DNA of 64,000 nt from Streptomyces aureoverticillatus (GCF_014649395.1 NZ_BMSY01000003.1:620001-684000); one strand, 5' to 3'. Numbered from the stretch's first letter, positions 36,044 through 45,914 are shown. Made by a program: numbers and translations. Notes: generated by a model from the sequence alone, not told the origin.

Positions 36044-38893
36044 TTGTCCCCGACCAGCGAGACCGCAAAGGGCGGCCGCCGACTCGTCATCGTCGAGTCG
36101 CCTGCCAAGGCGAAGACGATCAAGGGCTACCTCGGCCCCGGATACGTAGTCGAGGCGAGCGTCGGGCACATCCGCGACCTTCCCAACGGGGCCGCGGAGG
36201 TCCCCGAGAAGTACACGGGCGAGGTGCGCCGCCTCGGCGTGGACGTCGAGCACGACTTCCAGCCGATCTATGTGGTCAACGCCGACAAGAAGGCCCAGGT
36301 CAAGAAGCTCAAGGACCTCCTGAAGGACTCCGACGAGCTCTACCTCGCCACCGATGAGGACCGCGAGGGCGAAGCCATCGCGTGGCACCTCCTCGAGGTC
36401 CTGAAGCCCAAGGTCCCGGTCAAGCGCATGGTGTTCCACGAGATCACCAAGGACGCGATCCAGGGCGCCGTCGCCAACCCGCGCGAGCTCAACCAGCGCA
36501 TGGTCGACGCCCAGGAGACCCGCCGCATCCTGGACCGTCTGTACGGCTACGAAGTCTCGCCGGTGCTGTGGAAGAAGGTCATGCCGCGGCTGTCGGCGGG
36601 CCGTGTGCAGTCCGTCGCGACCCGCCTCGTCGTCGAGCGGGAGCGCGAGCGCATCGCCTTCCGCTCCGCCGAGTACTGGGACCTCACCGGCACCTTCGGC
36701 ACCGGCCGCCCCGGTGACACCAGCGACCCCTCCCAGCTCGTCGCCCGCCTCACGACGGTCGACGGCAAGCGCATCGCGCAGGGCCGTGACTTCGACTCGC
36801 TCGGGCAGCTCAAGAGCCAGAACACCCTGCACCTGGACGAGGCCAACGCCCGCGCGCTGGCCGCCGCCCTGGAGAACACCGACTTCTCCGTACGCTCCGT
36901 CGAGTCCAAGCCGTACCGCCGCTCTCCGTACGCGCCGTTCCGTACGACGACGCTCCAGCAGGAGGCCTCGCGCAAGCTCGGCTTCGGCGCGAAGGCGACC
37001 ATGCAGGTGGCGCAGAAGCTGTACGAGAACGGCTTCATCACCTATATGCGTACGGACTCCACGACGCTGTCGGACACGGCCGTCGCAGCGGCCCGCGCGC
37101 AGGTCACGCAGCTCTACGGCGGCGACTACCTGCCGGACAAGCCGCGTACGTACGCCGGGAAGGTCAAGAACGCGCAGGAGGCGCACGAGGCGATCCGCCC
37201 CTCGGGTGATCGTTTCCGCACACCCGCCGAGACCGGCCTGACCGGCGACCAGTTCCGGCTCTACGAACTGATCTGGAAGCGGACCGTCGCCTCCCAGATG
37301 AAGGACGCGACCGGCAACTCGGTCACCGTCAAGATCGGCGGCCGGGCCGCCGACGGCCGTGACGCCGAGTTCAGCGCGTCCGGCAAGACCATCACCTTCC
37401 ACGGCTTCCTCAAGGCCTACGTGGAGGGCGCGGACGACCCGAACGCCGAGCTGGACGACCGGGAGCGCAGGCTGCCGCAGGTCTCCGAGGGCGACGCGCT
37501 GTCCGCCGAGGAGATCTCGGTCGACGGCCACGCGACCAAGCCGCCGGCCCGCTACACCGAGGCCTCGCTGGTCAAGGAGCTGGAAGAGCGCGAGATCGGC
37601 CGCCCGTCGACGTACGCGTCGATCATCGGCACGATCCTCGACCGCGGCTACGTCTTCAAGAAGGGCACGGCCCTGGTGCCGTCCTTCCTCTCCTTCGCCG
37701 TCGTCAACCTCCTGGAGAAGCACTTCGGGCGGCTCGTCGACTACGACTTCACCGCCCGCATGGAGGACGACCTCGACCGCATCGCGCGCGGTGAGGCGCA
37801 GGCCGTGCCGTGGCTGCGGCGGTTCTACTTCGGCGAGGGCGAGCCCTCCGGAGGCGCCGCCGACGCCGGGAACGGCGACGGCGACCACCTGGGCGGCCTC
37901 AAGGAGCTCGTCACCGACCTGGGCGCCATCGACGCCCGCGAGGTGTCGTCCTTCCCCGTCGGCAACGACATCGTGCTCCGCGTCGGCCGCTACGGCCCCT
38001 ACATCGAGCGCGGCGAGCGCGACTCCGAGGGCCACCAGCGCGCCGACGTCCCCGACGACCTGGCACCCGACGAGCTCACCGTCGAGTACGCGGAGGAGCT
38101 GCTCGCCAAGCCCAGCGGCGACTTCGCGCTCGGCACGGACCCGGCGACGGGCCGCGAGATCATCGCCAAGGACGGCCGATACGGTCCGTACGTGACGGAG
38201 GTCCTCCCCGAGGGCACCCCGAAGACCGGCAAGAACGCGGTCAAGCCGCGCACGGCCTCCCTCTTCAAGTCCATGTCCCTGGACACCGTGACGCTCGAGG
38301 ACGCGCTGAAGCTGATGTCGCTGCCGCGCGTCGTCGGCACGGACGCCGAAGGCGTGGAGATCACCGCGCAGAACGGCCGCTACGGCCCGTATCTGAAGAA
38401 GGGCACGGACTCGCGCTCCCTGGAGACCGAGGAGCAGCTCTTCAGCATTACGCTGGACGAGGCCCTGGAGATCTACTCCAAGCCGAAGCAGCGGGGCCGC
38501 GCGGCCGCCAAGCCGCCGCTGAAGGAGCTCGGCGAGGACCCGGTCAGCGGCAAGCCCGTCGTCGTCAAGGACGGCCGCTTCGGTCCGTACGTGACGGACG
38601 GCGAGACCAACGCGACGCTGCGGTCCGGCGACAGCGTCGAGGAGATCACCCCTGAGCGGGGCTTCGAACTCCTCGCGGAGAAGCGCGCCAAGGGTCCCGC
38701 GAAGAAGACCGCCAAGAAGGCTCCGGCCAAGAAGACGACGGCAAAGAAGACGGCGGCCAAGAAAACGACGGCCAAGAAGACTGCCGCCAAGAAAACAGCC
38801 GCCAAGAAGACGACGACTGCGGCCAAGAAGACGACCGCCAAGGCGACCACCGCCAAGAAGGCGACGGCTTCGAAGGCCGCGGCCGACGACTGA
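36044..38893 (+). CDS. topA: DNA topoisomerase I with Lys/Ala-rich tail
   Basis: 949 residues from a TTG at 36044 (SPTSETAKGGRRLVIVESP follows) with GGAGAG upstream; the Streptomyces orthologue begins in the same way. TOPRIM domain: VIVESPAKAKTI and DEDREGEAIAWH (about residue 103). The catalytic Tyr is in ITYMRTDST (about 334). Instead of zinc fingers there are repeated GRYGPY-type C-terminal domains, then a tail of KKTAAKK/KKTTAKK repeats, linked to high processivity in Streptomyces TopA. It relaxes negative supercoils. The stop codon lies in an 18-bp tandem repeat. Confidence 0.96.
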   Translation: MSPTSETAKGGRRLVIVESPAKAKTIKGYLGPGYVVEASVGHIRDLPNGAAEVPEKYTGEVRRLGVDVEHDFQPIYVVNADKKAQVKKLKDLLKDSDELYLATDEDREGEAIAWHLLEVLKPKVPVKRMVFHEITKDAIQGAVANPRELNQRMVDAQETRRILDRLYGYEVSPVLWKKVMPRLSAGRVQSVATRLVVERERERIAFRSAEYWDLTGTFGTGRPGDTSDPSQLVARLTTVDGKRIAQGRDFDSLGQLKSQNTLHLDEANARALAAALENTDFSVRSVESKPYRRSPYAPFRTTTLQQEASRKLGFGAKATMQVAQKLYENGFITYMRTDSTTLSDTAVAAARAQVTQLYGGDYLPDKPRTYAGKVKNAQEAHEAIRPSGDRFRTPAETGLTGDQFRLYELIWKRTVASQMKDATGNSVTVKIGGRAADGRDAEFSASGKTITFHGFLKAYVEGADDPNAELDDRERRLPQVSEGDALSAEEISVDGHATKPPARYTEASLVKELEEREIGRPSTYASIIGTILDRGYVFKKGTALVPSFLSFAVVNLLEKHFGRLVDYDFTARMEDDLDRIARGEAQAVPWLRRFYFGEGEPSGGAADAGNGDGDHLGGLKELVTDLGAIDAREVSSFPVGNDIVLRVGRYGPYIERGERDSEGHQRADVPDDLAPDELTVEYAEELLAKPSGDFALGTDPATGREIIAKDGRYGPYVTEVLPEGTPKTGKNAVKPRTASLFKSMSLDTVTLEDALKLMSLPRVVGTDAEGVEITAQNGRYGPYLKKGTDSRSLETEEQLFSITLDEALEIYSKPKQRGRAAAKPPLKELGEDPVSGKPVVVKDGRFGPYVTDGETNATLRSGDSVEEITPERGFELLAEKRAKGPAKKTAKKAPAKKTTAKKTAAKKTTAKKTAAKKTAAKKTTTAAKKTTAKATTAKKATASKAAADD

Positions 38894-38953
38894 GCCGCAG
38901 TCGACGACTGAGCCTCGGCCGACGACTGAGCCTCGGCCGACGACCGAGCCTCG
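38882..38953. repeat. Four 18-bp repeats carrying the topA stop codon
   Basis: Units start at 38882, 38900, 38918 and 38936. The first three hold an in-frame GACGACTGA, giving three stops in succession; the fourth has CGA in its place. The unit looks copied from the end of the coding sequence. Confidence 0.85.
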
Positions 38954-39065
38954 GCGACGGCGCAGACCGACCGAACCGACCACCGCGTCGGGCCCCCGTC
39001 CACGGGAGTCCCGGCGCGGTGGCCGTATGTTCGGACGGGCGCCGCAGGGAAGGCAGCCGTCCAGA

Positions 39066-39077
39066 TAGGCTGGACGG
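39066..39077 (+). promoter_or_regulatory. -10 element for leaderless tmk mRNA
   Basis: TAGGCT, six bases, then the ATG at 39078, with no clear RBS. This is the typical spacing for a leaderless transcript. Confidence 0.4.
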
Positions 39078-42000
39078 ATGACGCGTGCCGAGCAGCCACC
39101 CGCCATGAAAACGGCCCCCGACGACGCCCTGCTCGCGGACTCCCGCGAGCGCGCCGTGCGCTCCCTGCTGCGCGTACCGCAGCTCAAGCGGCTGTGGAGC
39201 GCGCATCTCGTCGGCAGCGTCGGCGACGCGCTCGCGTTGCTCGTGCTGGTGATGCTGGCCCTTCAAGCGGCCATCGCCGAGGGCGCGTTCGGAGGTGGCT
39301 ACCGCGGGGTCGCCATCGCCGTGACCGCCGTCTTCGGAGCGCGCGTTCTCGCGACCCTCCTCTTCGGAGCGGTGCTGCTCGGCCCACTGACCTCCCTGAC
39401 GTCACCCGACGGGCCGTTGGACCGCCGCTGGACCATGGTGGGCGCGGACGGGGTCCGCGCCGCGCTGTTGATCTGCGCGCCGCTGTGGATCGACTGGACG
39501 CCCGCCAACGCGCTCGCGATGCTCCTGGTCACCGCGTTCGTCATCGGTGTCGGCGAGCGCTTCTGGACGGTCGCCCGCGAGAGCGCCGCGCCCGCGCTGC
39601 TGCCCGCCCCGCCCCTGGAGGGCGCCACGGTGCGCCCGCTGCCGGACCACATGGACGCCCTGCGGCGCCTGTCGCTGCGTACGGGATTCGTGGCACTGCC
39701 CCTCGCGGCGGTCGCGCTCGTCGCGATCAGCCTCGTCGGCATACTGCTCGGCTCCGGAGTCGACTGGTTCGACCAGCACCAGGCGGGCCTCGCCGCGTTC
39801 CTCGCGGCCGGACTGTTCGCGGCGTCCCTGTCGATCGTGTACGCCATCAAGCTTCCCGGTACGCACACGCCCCGCGCGCGCAGCCCCCTGGAGGGCCTGC
39901 GCAGGCCGCGTACGGGCAGCGGCCCCGACAAGGGGCGCACGGGTGCCATCCCGCTGCTCGTGGCCGCCTGCACCGCCGTCGCCGGGGCCATCGCCGCGGC
40001 CGTCGCGGTCGCCGTGCTGCACGCCAAGGACCTCCAGGGCGGGCCCGTCACGTACGGCCTGTTCGTCTTCGCGCTGACCGGCGGCACGGTCGCCGGCATC
40101 CGCACGGCGCCCGCGCTGCTGCCGTCGCTCTCGCGCCGCCGCCTGCTGGCGCTCGCGATCACCACGACCGGCGTCGCGCTGCTCGCGGCCGGTCTGGTTC
40201 CCGATGTGACGACGGTCCTGCTGATCCTCGGGCTCGCGGGCCTGGCGGCCGGCGTCGCCGCGAACACCGGTCACGCGCTGCTCGACCAGGAGGTCGAGGA
40301 CTACCGCAGGGCGCGCACCACCGAGCACCTCCAGGCGGTCGTACGGCTCTTCGTGGCGCTCGCCGCGCTGGTGGCGCCGCTGCTGGCGGCCGTCATCGGG
40401 CCGCACCGGATGGTCAACGGCAAGTTCGTCTTCGACCACGGCGGCGCCTCCTTCACGCTGATGCTGGTCGGCGCGTTGCTGCTGCCGGTGGCCGCGCTGG
40501 TGCTGGCCAAGGCCGACGACCGGCAGGGCGTGCCGCTCCGCCACGACCTGCGGGACGCGCTGCGCGGCGGTGACGACCCGGTGCAGGCGCCCGCCGCCTC
40601 CGGCTTCTTCATCGCCCTGGAGGGCGGCGACGGCGCCGGCAAGTCCACGCAGGCCGAGGCGCTCGCCGAGTGGATCCGCGCCAAGGGCCACGAAGTCGTC
40701 GTCACGCGCGAGCCGGGCGCGACGCCGGTCGGCAAGCGGCTGCGCTCCATCCTGCTCGACGTGTCGTCGGCCGGTCTGTCGCACCGCGCGGAGGCGCTGC
40801 TGTACGCCGCCGACCGCGCGGAGCACGTCGACACCGTCGTACGACCCGCCCTCGCGCGCGGGGCCGTGGTGATCTCCGACCGGTACATCGACTCGTCCGT
40901 GGCCTACCAGGGCGCGGGGCGCGATCTGTCGCCGACCGAGGTCGCCCGCATCAACCGGTGGGCCACGGGAGGCCTTGTCCCGAACCTGACGGTCCTGCTC
41001 GACGTGTCGCCGGAAGCGGCCCGCGAACGCTTCACCGAGGCGCCCGACCGGCTGGAGTCGGAGCCCGCCGAGTTCCACGCGCGCGTGCGTTCCGGTTTCC
41101 TCACCCTGGCCGCCGCGGACCCCGGCCGGTATCTGGTCGTGGACGCCGCCCAGGAGCCGGAGGCCGTCACGACCGTCATCCGGCACCGCCTCGACGTCGT
41201 ACTGCCCCTCTCCGAAGCCGAGGTGAAGGCCAAGGAGGAGGCCCGCAAGGCGGCCGAGGAGGAGGCGCGGCGGCGCGCCGAGGAAGAGGCCGCGCGCAAG
41301 GCCGAGGAGGAGCGCCTGGAGCGCGAGCGCCAGGAACAGCTCGCCAAGCTCCGCGCGGAGGAGGAAGAGCGCAAGCGGCGCGAGATCGAGGAGGCCCAGC
41401 GCCGCGAGGCCGAGCGCCAGGCCGAGGAGGCCCGGCAGCGCGCCGAGGAGGCCCGCCGCAAGGCCGAGGAGGAGCGCGCCCGGGTCCTCGCCGAGGAGCA
41501 GGCCCGCGCCGCCGAGGAGGAGCGGCGCCGCCGGGCGGCCGAGGAGGAGGCCCGGCTGCGCGCGGAGGCCGAGGCACGGCGCCTGGAGAAGCAGCGCAAG
41601 GCTGAGGAGGCGTTGCGGCGGGCGGAGAAGGCGCGGTTGCTGGCGGAGGCGGCGGCTGGTTCCGCGGAGGAGCCGCCCGCGCAGGCTGCTCCGTCGGCGC
41701 CGGCTGCTTCTTCCGGGGCGGCCGCGGCTTCTGCGCCGGCTACGCCGCCGGCGTCGGCTGCTTCGTCGGCGCCGCCTGAGCCTTCGGGGTCGGCCGTGCC
41801 TTCCCCGCCTCCGGCGTCGGCCGCACCTTCCGCGCCGAGTTCGCCTGCCGAGTCGAGTGCGCCCGAGAAGTCGGATTCGCCCGACAGTGAGACGACCATG
41901 ACCGTGCCGACGCCGGTCGTGAACCCGCAGGTGCCGGGTGCCGCCGACGAGACGGCTGTGCTGCCCCAGGTCACGGAGGACGGGGCGGCGGATGGAGCCG

Positions 42001-42392
42001 GGCGGCGCGGAGGGGCCGCGGACGGCGCGTCCGACGTGACCGCCGAGCTGCCGCAGGTGTCCGTGCCCGGGGCCGCCGACGAGACGGCGGTCCTTCCGGC
42101 CGTGGGGAACGAGCCCGCGCCGCGGGGTGAGAACGCGGCGGACAAGGTGCCGCCGGGGTACTTCCGCGACGAGCGGCCCGGCCCCGACGACCGTACGCGG
42201 GAGCTGCCGCAGGTCGGCGAGGACGGCGCGCCGCTGCGGCGCCCGCGCCCCGACTGGGCGGAGGAGACACCGCTGGACGACCTGCCGTCGCTGGCGGACG
42301 AGCTGCTCGGGTCGCATGAGGGCGACGGTGCAGACGGTTCCGACGGTGCGGATGTGGCGGACGAGGCGGACCGGGGGCGGCGCAGGCGCTGA
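39078..42392 (+). CDS. tmk: MFS-like membrane domain fused to dTMP kinase and a long charged tail
   Basis: 1104 residues in three parts. Residues about 20-490 form a 12-segment transporter-like membrane domain (RLWSAHLVGSVGDALALL). Residues about 508-710 are thymidylate kinase with P-loop GGDGAGKS (about 515), VTREPGATPVG and DRYIDSSVAYQG. Residues about 715-865 are an uninterrupted Glu/Ala/Arg/Lys coiled coil, followed by a 240-residue Pro/Ser/Ala and acidic tail. The kinase makes dTDP from dTMP. The same fusion is seen in other streptomycetes, so it is not an assembly artefact. Whether the membrane part transports anything is unknown. Confidence 0.92.
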   Translation: MTRAEQPPAMKTAPDDALLADSRERAVRSLLRVPQLKRLWSAHLVGSVGDALALLVLVMLALQAAIAEGAFGGGYRGVAIAVTAVFGARVLATLLFGAVLLGPLTSLTSPDGPLDRRWTMVGADGVRAALLICAPLWIDWTPANALAMLLVTAFVIGVGERFWTVARESAAPALLPAPPLEGATVRPLPDHMDALRRLSLRTGFVALPLAAVALVAISLVGILLGSGVDWFDQHQAGLAAFLAAGLFAASLSIVYAIKLPGTHTPRARSPLEGLRRPRTGSGPDKGRTGAIPLLVAACTAVAGAIAAAVAVAVLHAKDLQGGPVTYGLFVFALTGGTVAGIRTAPALLPSLSRRRLLALAITTTGVALLAAGLVPDVTTVLLILGLAGLAAGVAANTGHALLDQEVEDYRRARTTEHLQAVVRLFVALAALVAPLLAAVIGPHRMVNGKFVFDHGGASFTLMLVGALLLPVAALVLAKADDRQGVPLRHDLRDALRGGDDPVQAPAASGFFIALEGGDGAGKSTQAEALAEWIRAKGHEVVVTREPGATPVGKRLRSILLDVSSAGLSHRAEALLYAADRAEHVDTVVRPALARGAVVISDRYIDSSVAYQGAGRDLSPTEVARINRWATGGLVPNLTVLLDVSPEAARERFTEAPDRLESEPAEFHARVRSGFLTLAAADPGRYLVVDAAQEPEAVTTVIRHRLDVVLPLSEAEVKAKEEARKAAEEEARRRAEEEAARKAEEERLERERQEQLAKLRAEEEERKRREIEEAQRREAERQAEEARQRAEEARRKAEEERARVLAEEQARAAEEERRRRAAEEEARLRAEAEARRLEKQRKAEEALRRAEKARLLAEAAAGSAEEPPAQAAPSAPAASSGAAAASAPATPPASAASSAPPEPSGSAVPSPPPASAAPSAPSSPAESSAPEKSDSPDSETTMTVPTPVVNPQVPGAADETAVLPQVTEDGAADGAGRRGGAADGASDVTAELPQVSVPGAADETAVLPAVGNEPAPRGENAADKVPPGYFRDERPGPDDRTRELPQVGEDGAPLRRPRPDWAEETPLDDLPSLADELLGSHEGDGADGSDGADVADEADRGRRRR

Positions 42393-42595
42393 GGCGTACG
42401 TCGGCGTGGGCCCGCTGATCCGCGTAGGCCCACCCGCCGACGGTAGGCCCGCCTCCACCTCGTATCGCGTATGAGCCCAGCTCAGCGCAGCCGTGGGCGG
42501 CGTTGTCAGTGGGGTGCCCCACAATGAATCCGACAGCGTGGAATGGGACGTGCGCCGAGGGTGGCGGGCGTCGGTGCAGGCAAAGGCGGTGACCC

Positions 42596-43801
42596 ATGCC
42601 GGTATGGGACGACCTGGTGGGCCAGGAGAAGGTGAGCGGGCAGCTCGGCGCGGCCGCCCGTGACGCCGACGCGCTGGTCACCGCCGTCGCGGCCGACACC
42701 CCGCTGCCCGAGTCGTCCAAGATGACGCACGCCTGGCTGTTCACGGGCCCGCCCGGCTCCGGCCGCGCCACCGCCGCCCGTGCCTTCGCCGCCGCCCTGC
42801 AGTGCGTGAGCCCCGACCGCGCGCTGGGCGGCGAGCCGGGCTGCGGCTTCTGCGACGGCTGCCACACGAGCCTGATCGGGACGCACGCCGACGTGGAGAT
42901 CGTCCGCACCGACCTGCTGTCGATCGGCGTCAAGGAGACCCGTGACCTGGTCCGGCGAGCCCAGCTCTCCCCGGCGGTCGGCCGCTGGCAGGTCATCGTC
43001 CTGGAGGACGCGGACCGCCTCACGGAGGGCGCGGGCAACGTCCTGCTGAAGGCGGTGGAGGAGCCGGCCCCCCGCACGGTGTGGCTGCTCTGCGCGCCCT
43101 CGCTCGAGGACGTGCTGCCCACGATCCGCTCCCGCTGCCGCCACCTGACGCTGCGTACGCCGTCGGTGGAGGCCGTCGCCGACATGCTCGTCCGGCGCGA
43201 CGGCATCGAGCCCGCCGCCGCGGCCGCCGCCGCCCGCGCGACCCAGGGCCACATCGGCCGCGCCCGCGCCCTCGCGACGGACCAGCGCGCGCGGGACCGC
43301 CGGGCCGCCGTCCTCAAACTGCCGCTGCGCGTCGCGGAGATAGGCGGCTGCCTGAAGGCAGCGCAGGAGTTGATCGACACGGCGGCGGAGGAGGCCAAGC
43401 AGGTCGCCGAGGACGTCGACGTCAAGGAGACGGAGGACCTGAAGGCGGCGCTCGGCGCGGCCCAGGGCGGCCGCATGCCGCGAGGCACGGCGGGCGCGAT
43501 GAAGGACCTGGAGGACAAGCAGAAGCGCCGCAAGACGCGCACGCAGCGGGACAGCCTGGACCTCGCCCTCATCGACCTGACAGGGGTCTATCGGGACGTC
43601 CTCGCCCTGCAGTTGGGCTCCCGCGTGCCGCTCGCCAACACGGAGGTGCAGGACATGCTGGAGCGCATGGCGCGGGGGACGTCGCCGGAGTCCACGCTGC
43701 GCCGCATAGAGGCGATCAGCGCGTGCCGCACGGCGCTGGACCGCAATGTGGCGCCGCTGCTCGCGGTGGAGGCGATGACGGTGGCGCTGCGGGCGGGCTG
43801 A
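42596..43801 (+). CDS. holB: DNA polymerase III delta-prime subunit
   Basis: 401 residues. FTGPPGSGRATAARAF is the P-loop region, in which the usual Lys is Arg, normal for delta-prime, which does not hydrolyse ATP. The zinc module is CGFCDGC, LEDADRL is the Walker B region, and IRSRCRHL is the SRC motif. It is part of the clamp loader. It lies 203 bp after tmk on the same strand, a common pairing. The 198-bp gap after it holds CCGCACCCTG-like repeats. Confidence 0.95.
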   Translation: MPVWDDLVGQEKVSGQLGAAARDADALVTAVAADTPLPESSKMTHAWLFTGPPGSGRATAARAFAAALQCVSPDRALGGEPGCGFCDGCHTSLIGTHADVEIVRTDLLSIGVKETRDLVRRAQLSPAVGRWQVIVLEDADRLTEGAGNVLLKAVEEPAPRTVWLLCAPSLEDVLPTIRSRCRHLTLRTPSVEAVADMLVRRDGIEPAAAAAAARATQGHIGRARALATDQRARDRRAAVLKLPLRVAEIGGCLKAAQELIDTAAEEAKQVAEDVDVKETEDLKAALGAAQGGRMPRGTAGAMKDLEDKQKRRKTRTQRDSLDLALIDLTGVYRDVLALQLGSRVPLANTEVQDMLERMARGTSPESTLRRIEAISACRTALDRNVAPLLAVEAMTVALRAG

Positions 43802-43999
43802 GGAAGGCCTCCCGGCCTGGGGATGTCCGGTGCTCTGGGCCTGCCCGCACCCTGGGCACATCCGCACCTTGGGGTCATCCGCACCCTGAACCCGCCCGCA
43901 CCCTGCCCCCCAAGGGTGACCGCACGATTTCTGGTTGACCGTATCCCTCATACGGGCACGAAAAGTGATCCAACAACTCCATAGGGTTACTCTCGCGAG

Positions 44000-45652
44000 A
44001 TGGAGACGCCCTTTCCCCGAGCCCACGCCCCCGCTCGAGCAGGAGAGCCCGCCCGAGGGCCGGTCGGAGAGTCCGCACAAGGACCGGCCCGAGAGCCTGT
44101 ACGCGCCCGCCCGTTTCGCCGCGGCTGCCTGGCCCTGCTGGTCGCGGGTCTGCTCATCTCCGGGTGTTCGGCGGAGAGTTCGTCGGCGGACGTGGTCATG
44201 GCCGAGCTGCCGAGCGCGACACCGAAGGATCTCGCGCCGTACTACGGCCAGAAGCTGCGCTGGCGCGAGTGCGGGGTGCCCGGCTTCCAGTGCGCGACGA
44301 TGAAGGCGCCGCTGGACTACGACAAGCCGGACGCGGGGGACGTGAAGCTGGCGGTGTCGCGGAAGCGGGCGACGGGAAAGCCGGGCCGCAGGCTCGGGTC
44401 GCTGCTGGTGAACCCGGGCGGTCCGGGAGGCTCGGCGGTCGGCTATCTCCAGGGGTACGCGGCGCTCGGCTATCCGGAAAAGGTCCGCGCCCGGTACGAC
44501 ATGGTGGGGGTGGACCCGCGCGGCGTCGCCCGCAGCGAGCCGGTCAAGTGCCTCAACGACCGGGAGATGGACGCGTATACGCAGACGGACGTGACGCCGG
44601 ACGACGGGCGCGAGGTCGCCCTGCTGTCGGCGACGTACAAGAAGTTCACGGCGGGCTGTGAGAGGCGGTCGGGCAAGCTGCTCGGGCATGTCTCCACGGT
44701 GGAGTCGGCGCGGGACATGGACATCCTGCGGGCGGCGCTGGGGGACAAGAAGCTGACGTACGTGGGGGCGTCGTACGGCACGTTCCTCGGCGCGACGTAC
44801 GCCGGTCTCTTCCCGGGGCGCGTGGGCCGCCTGGTCCTCGACGGTGCGATGGACCCCTCGCTCAGCGCGCGCCGGATGAACCTCGACCAGACGGCGGGCT
44901 TCGAGACGGCGTTCCGGGCGTTCGCACGGGAGTGCGTGCGGGAGCGGGACTGCCCGCTCGGCAGGAAGAGCGTCGCGGACGCGGGCAAGCGCCTGAAGCG
45001 TTTCTTCGCGGACCTCGACCGCGCGCCGATCCCGGCGGGCGACCCCGGCCCGTCCGGAGGCCGCAAGCTCGGCGAGGCACTGGCGACGACCGGCGTGATC
45101 GCGGCGATGTACGACGAGACGGCGTGGCCGGAGCTGCGGGACTCGCTCGCGTCGGCGATGAAGAACAAGGACGGCTCGCCCCTGCTCGCCCTGTCCGACA
45201 GCTACTACGAGCGCGACGGGGACGGGGCGTACACGAACCTCATGTTCGCCAACGCCGCCGTGAACTGCCTCGACCTGCCGCCGTCCTTCACCTCGCCCGA
45301 GGACGTGCGCAAGGCGCTCCCGGAGTTCGAGAAGGCGTCGCCGGTGTTCGGCGAGGGCCTGGCCTGGTCGGCCCTGAACTGCACGTACTGGCCGACGAAG
45401 GCCACGGGCAGGCCGAGCCGCATCGAGGCGAAGGGCGCCGCCCCGATCATCGTCGCCGGCACCACCCGCGACCCCGCCACCCCCTACCGCTGGGCCAAGG
45501 CCCTCGCCTCCCAGCTCACCTCGGCCCGCCTCCTCACCTACGAGGGCGACGGCCACACCGCGTACGGCCGCGGCAGCGACTGCGTCGACGAGACGATCAA
45601 CACGTACCTCCTGGAGGGCCGGGCCCCCAACAAGGCCAAGCGCTGCACATAA
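44000..45652 (+). CDS. Secreted alpha/beta hydrolase lipoprotein, tripeptidyl-aminopeptidase-like
   Basis: 550 residues. A long Arg/Pro-rich n-region leads to a signal helix and lipobox (LLISGC, Cys about 56). The catalytic triad is Ser about 258 (VGASYGTFLG), Asp about 491 (GTTRDPATPY) and His about 518 (GDGHTAYG), and NPGGPGGSA is the oxyanion loop. These are features of the SlpD/SlpE-type mycelium-associated peptidases. TAGGGT lies 14 bases before the ATG, so the 5' leader is very short. It probably trims peptides at the cell surface. Confidence 0.9.
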   Translation: METPFPRAHAPARAGEPARGPVGESAQGPAREPVRARPFRRGCLALLVAGLLISGCSAESSSADVVMAELPSATPKDLAPYYGQKLRWRECGVPGFQCATMKAPLDYDKPDAGDVKLAVSRKRATGKPGRRLGSLLVNPGGPGGSAVGYLQGYAALGYPEKVRARYDMVGVDPRGVARSEPVKCLNDREMDAYTQTDVTPDDGREVALLSATYKKFTAGCERRSGKLLGHVSTVESARDMDILRAALGDKKLTYVGASYGTFLGATYAGLFPGRVGRLVLDGAMDPSLSARRMNLDQTAGFETAFRAFARECVRERDCPLGRKSVADAGKRLKRFFADLDRAPIPAGDPGPSGGRKLGEALATTGVIAAMYDETAWPELRDSLASAMKNKDGSPLLALSDSYYERDGDGAYTNLMFANAAVNCLDLPPSFTSPEDVRKALPEFEKASPVFGEGLAWSALNCTYWPTKATGRPSRIEAKGAAPIIVAGTTRDPATPYRWAKALASQLTSARLLTYEGDGHTAYGRGSDCVDETINTYLLEGRAPNKAKRCT

Positions 45653-45794
45653 CCCCAGCTCACGGCCCTGCGCCCCCCGCTCCCGCCGTACCCCCGGCCC
45701 GCTCCCGGCCCGCCCCGGAGGCGTGTACGGAGCACCCTCCGAAACTGTGTAGACTTGGCGTCGTTGCTGATCGCACCATAGGTGCGGGCAGCGC

Positions 45795-45871
45795 GCCGCC
45801 TTAGCTCAGATGGCCAGAGCAACGCACTCGTAATGCGTAGGTCTCGGGTTCGAATCCCGAAGGCGGCTCCA
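45795..45871 (+). tRNA. tRNA-Thr (anticodon CGU)
   Basis: Full cloverleaf: acceptor arms GCCGCCT and AGGCGGC, anticodon stem ACGCA/TGCGT with loop CTCGTAA (anticodon CGT), and T-arm CGGGTTCGAATCCCG. The CCA end is encoded (45869-45871). No copy of its 3' end is found elsewhere in the window, so no integrated element can be delimited by direct repeats here. Confidence 0.97.
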
Positions 45872-45875
45872 CTGG

Positions 45876-45914
45876 AACCCCAGGTCACGCTTGTGGCTTG
45901 GGGTTTCTTATTCC
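45876..45914 (+). terminator. Terminator of tRNA-Thr
   Basis: AACCCCAGGTCAC pairs with GTGGCTTGGGGTT over 13 positions (two G-T pairs) around GCTT, followed by TCTTATTCCT. It starts five bases after the CCA. Confidence 0.8.

Noticed and set aside
35864..39187. 1107-codon ORF opposite topA
   Set aside because: Shadow of topA on the other strand; composition is that of a reversed Lys/Ala and Asp-rich gene.
39402..42524. 1040-codon ORF opposite tmk
   Set aside because: Shadow of the tmk fusion; Arg/Gly/Leu-rich with no recognisable domain.
42506..45556. 1016-codon ORF spanning the reverse of holB and the next hydrolase
   Set aside because: It crosses two well-supported genes and an intergenic gap, so it is a GC artefact.
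45795..45871. Integration site of a mobile element at tRNA-Thr
   Set aside because: No integrase gene and no second copy of the tRNA 3' end were seen in the window, so an element cannot be shown.
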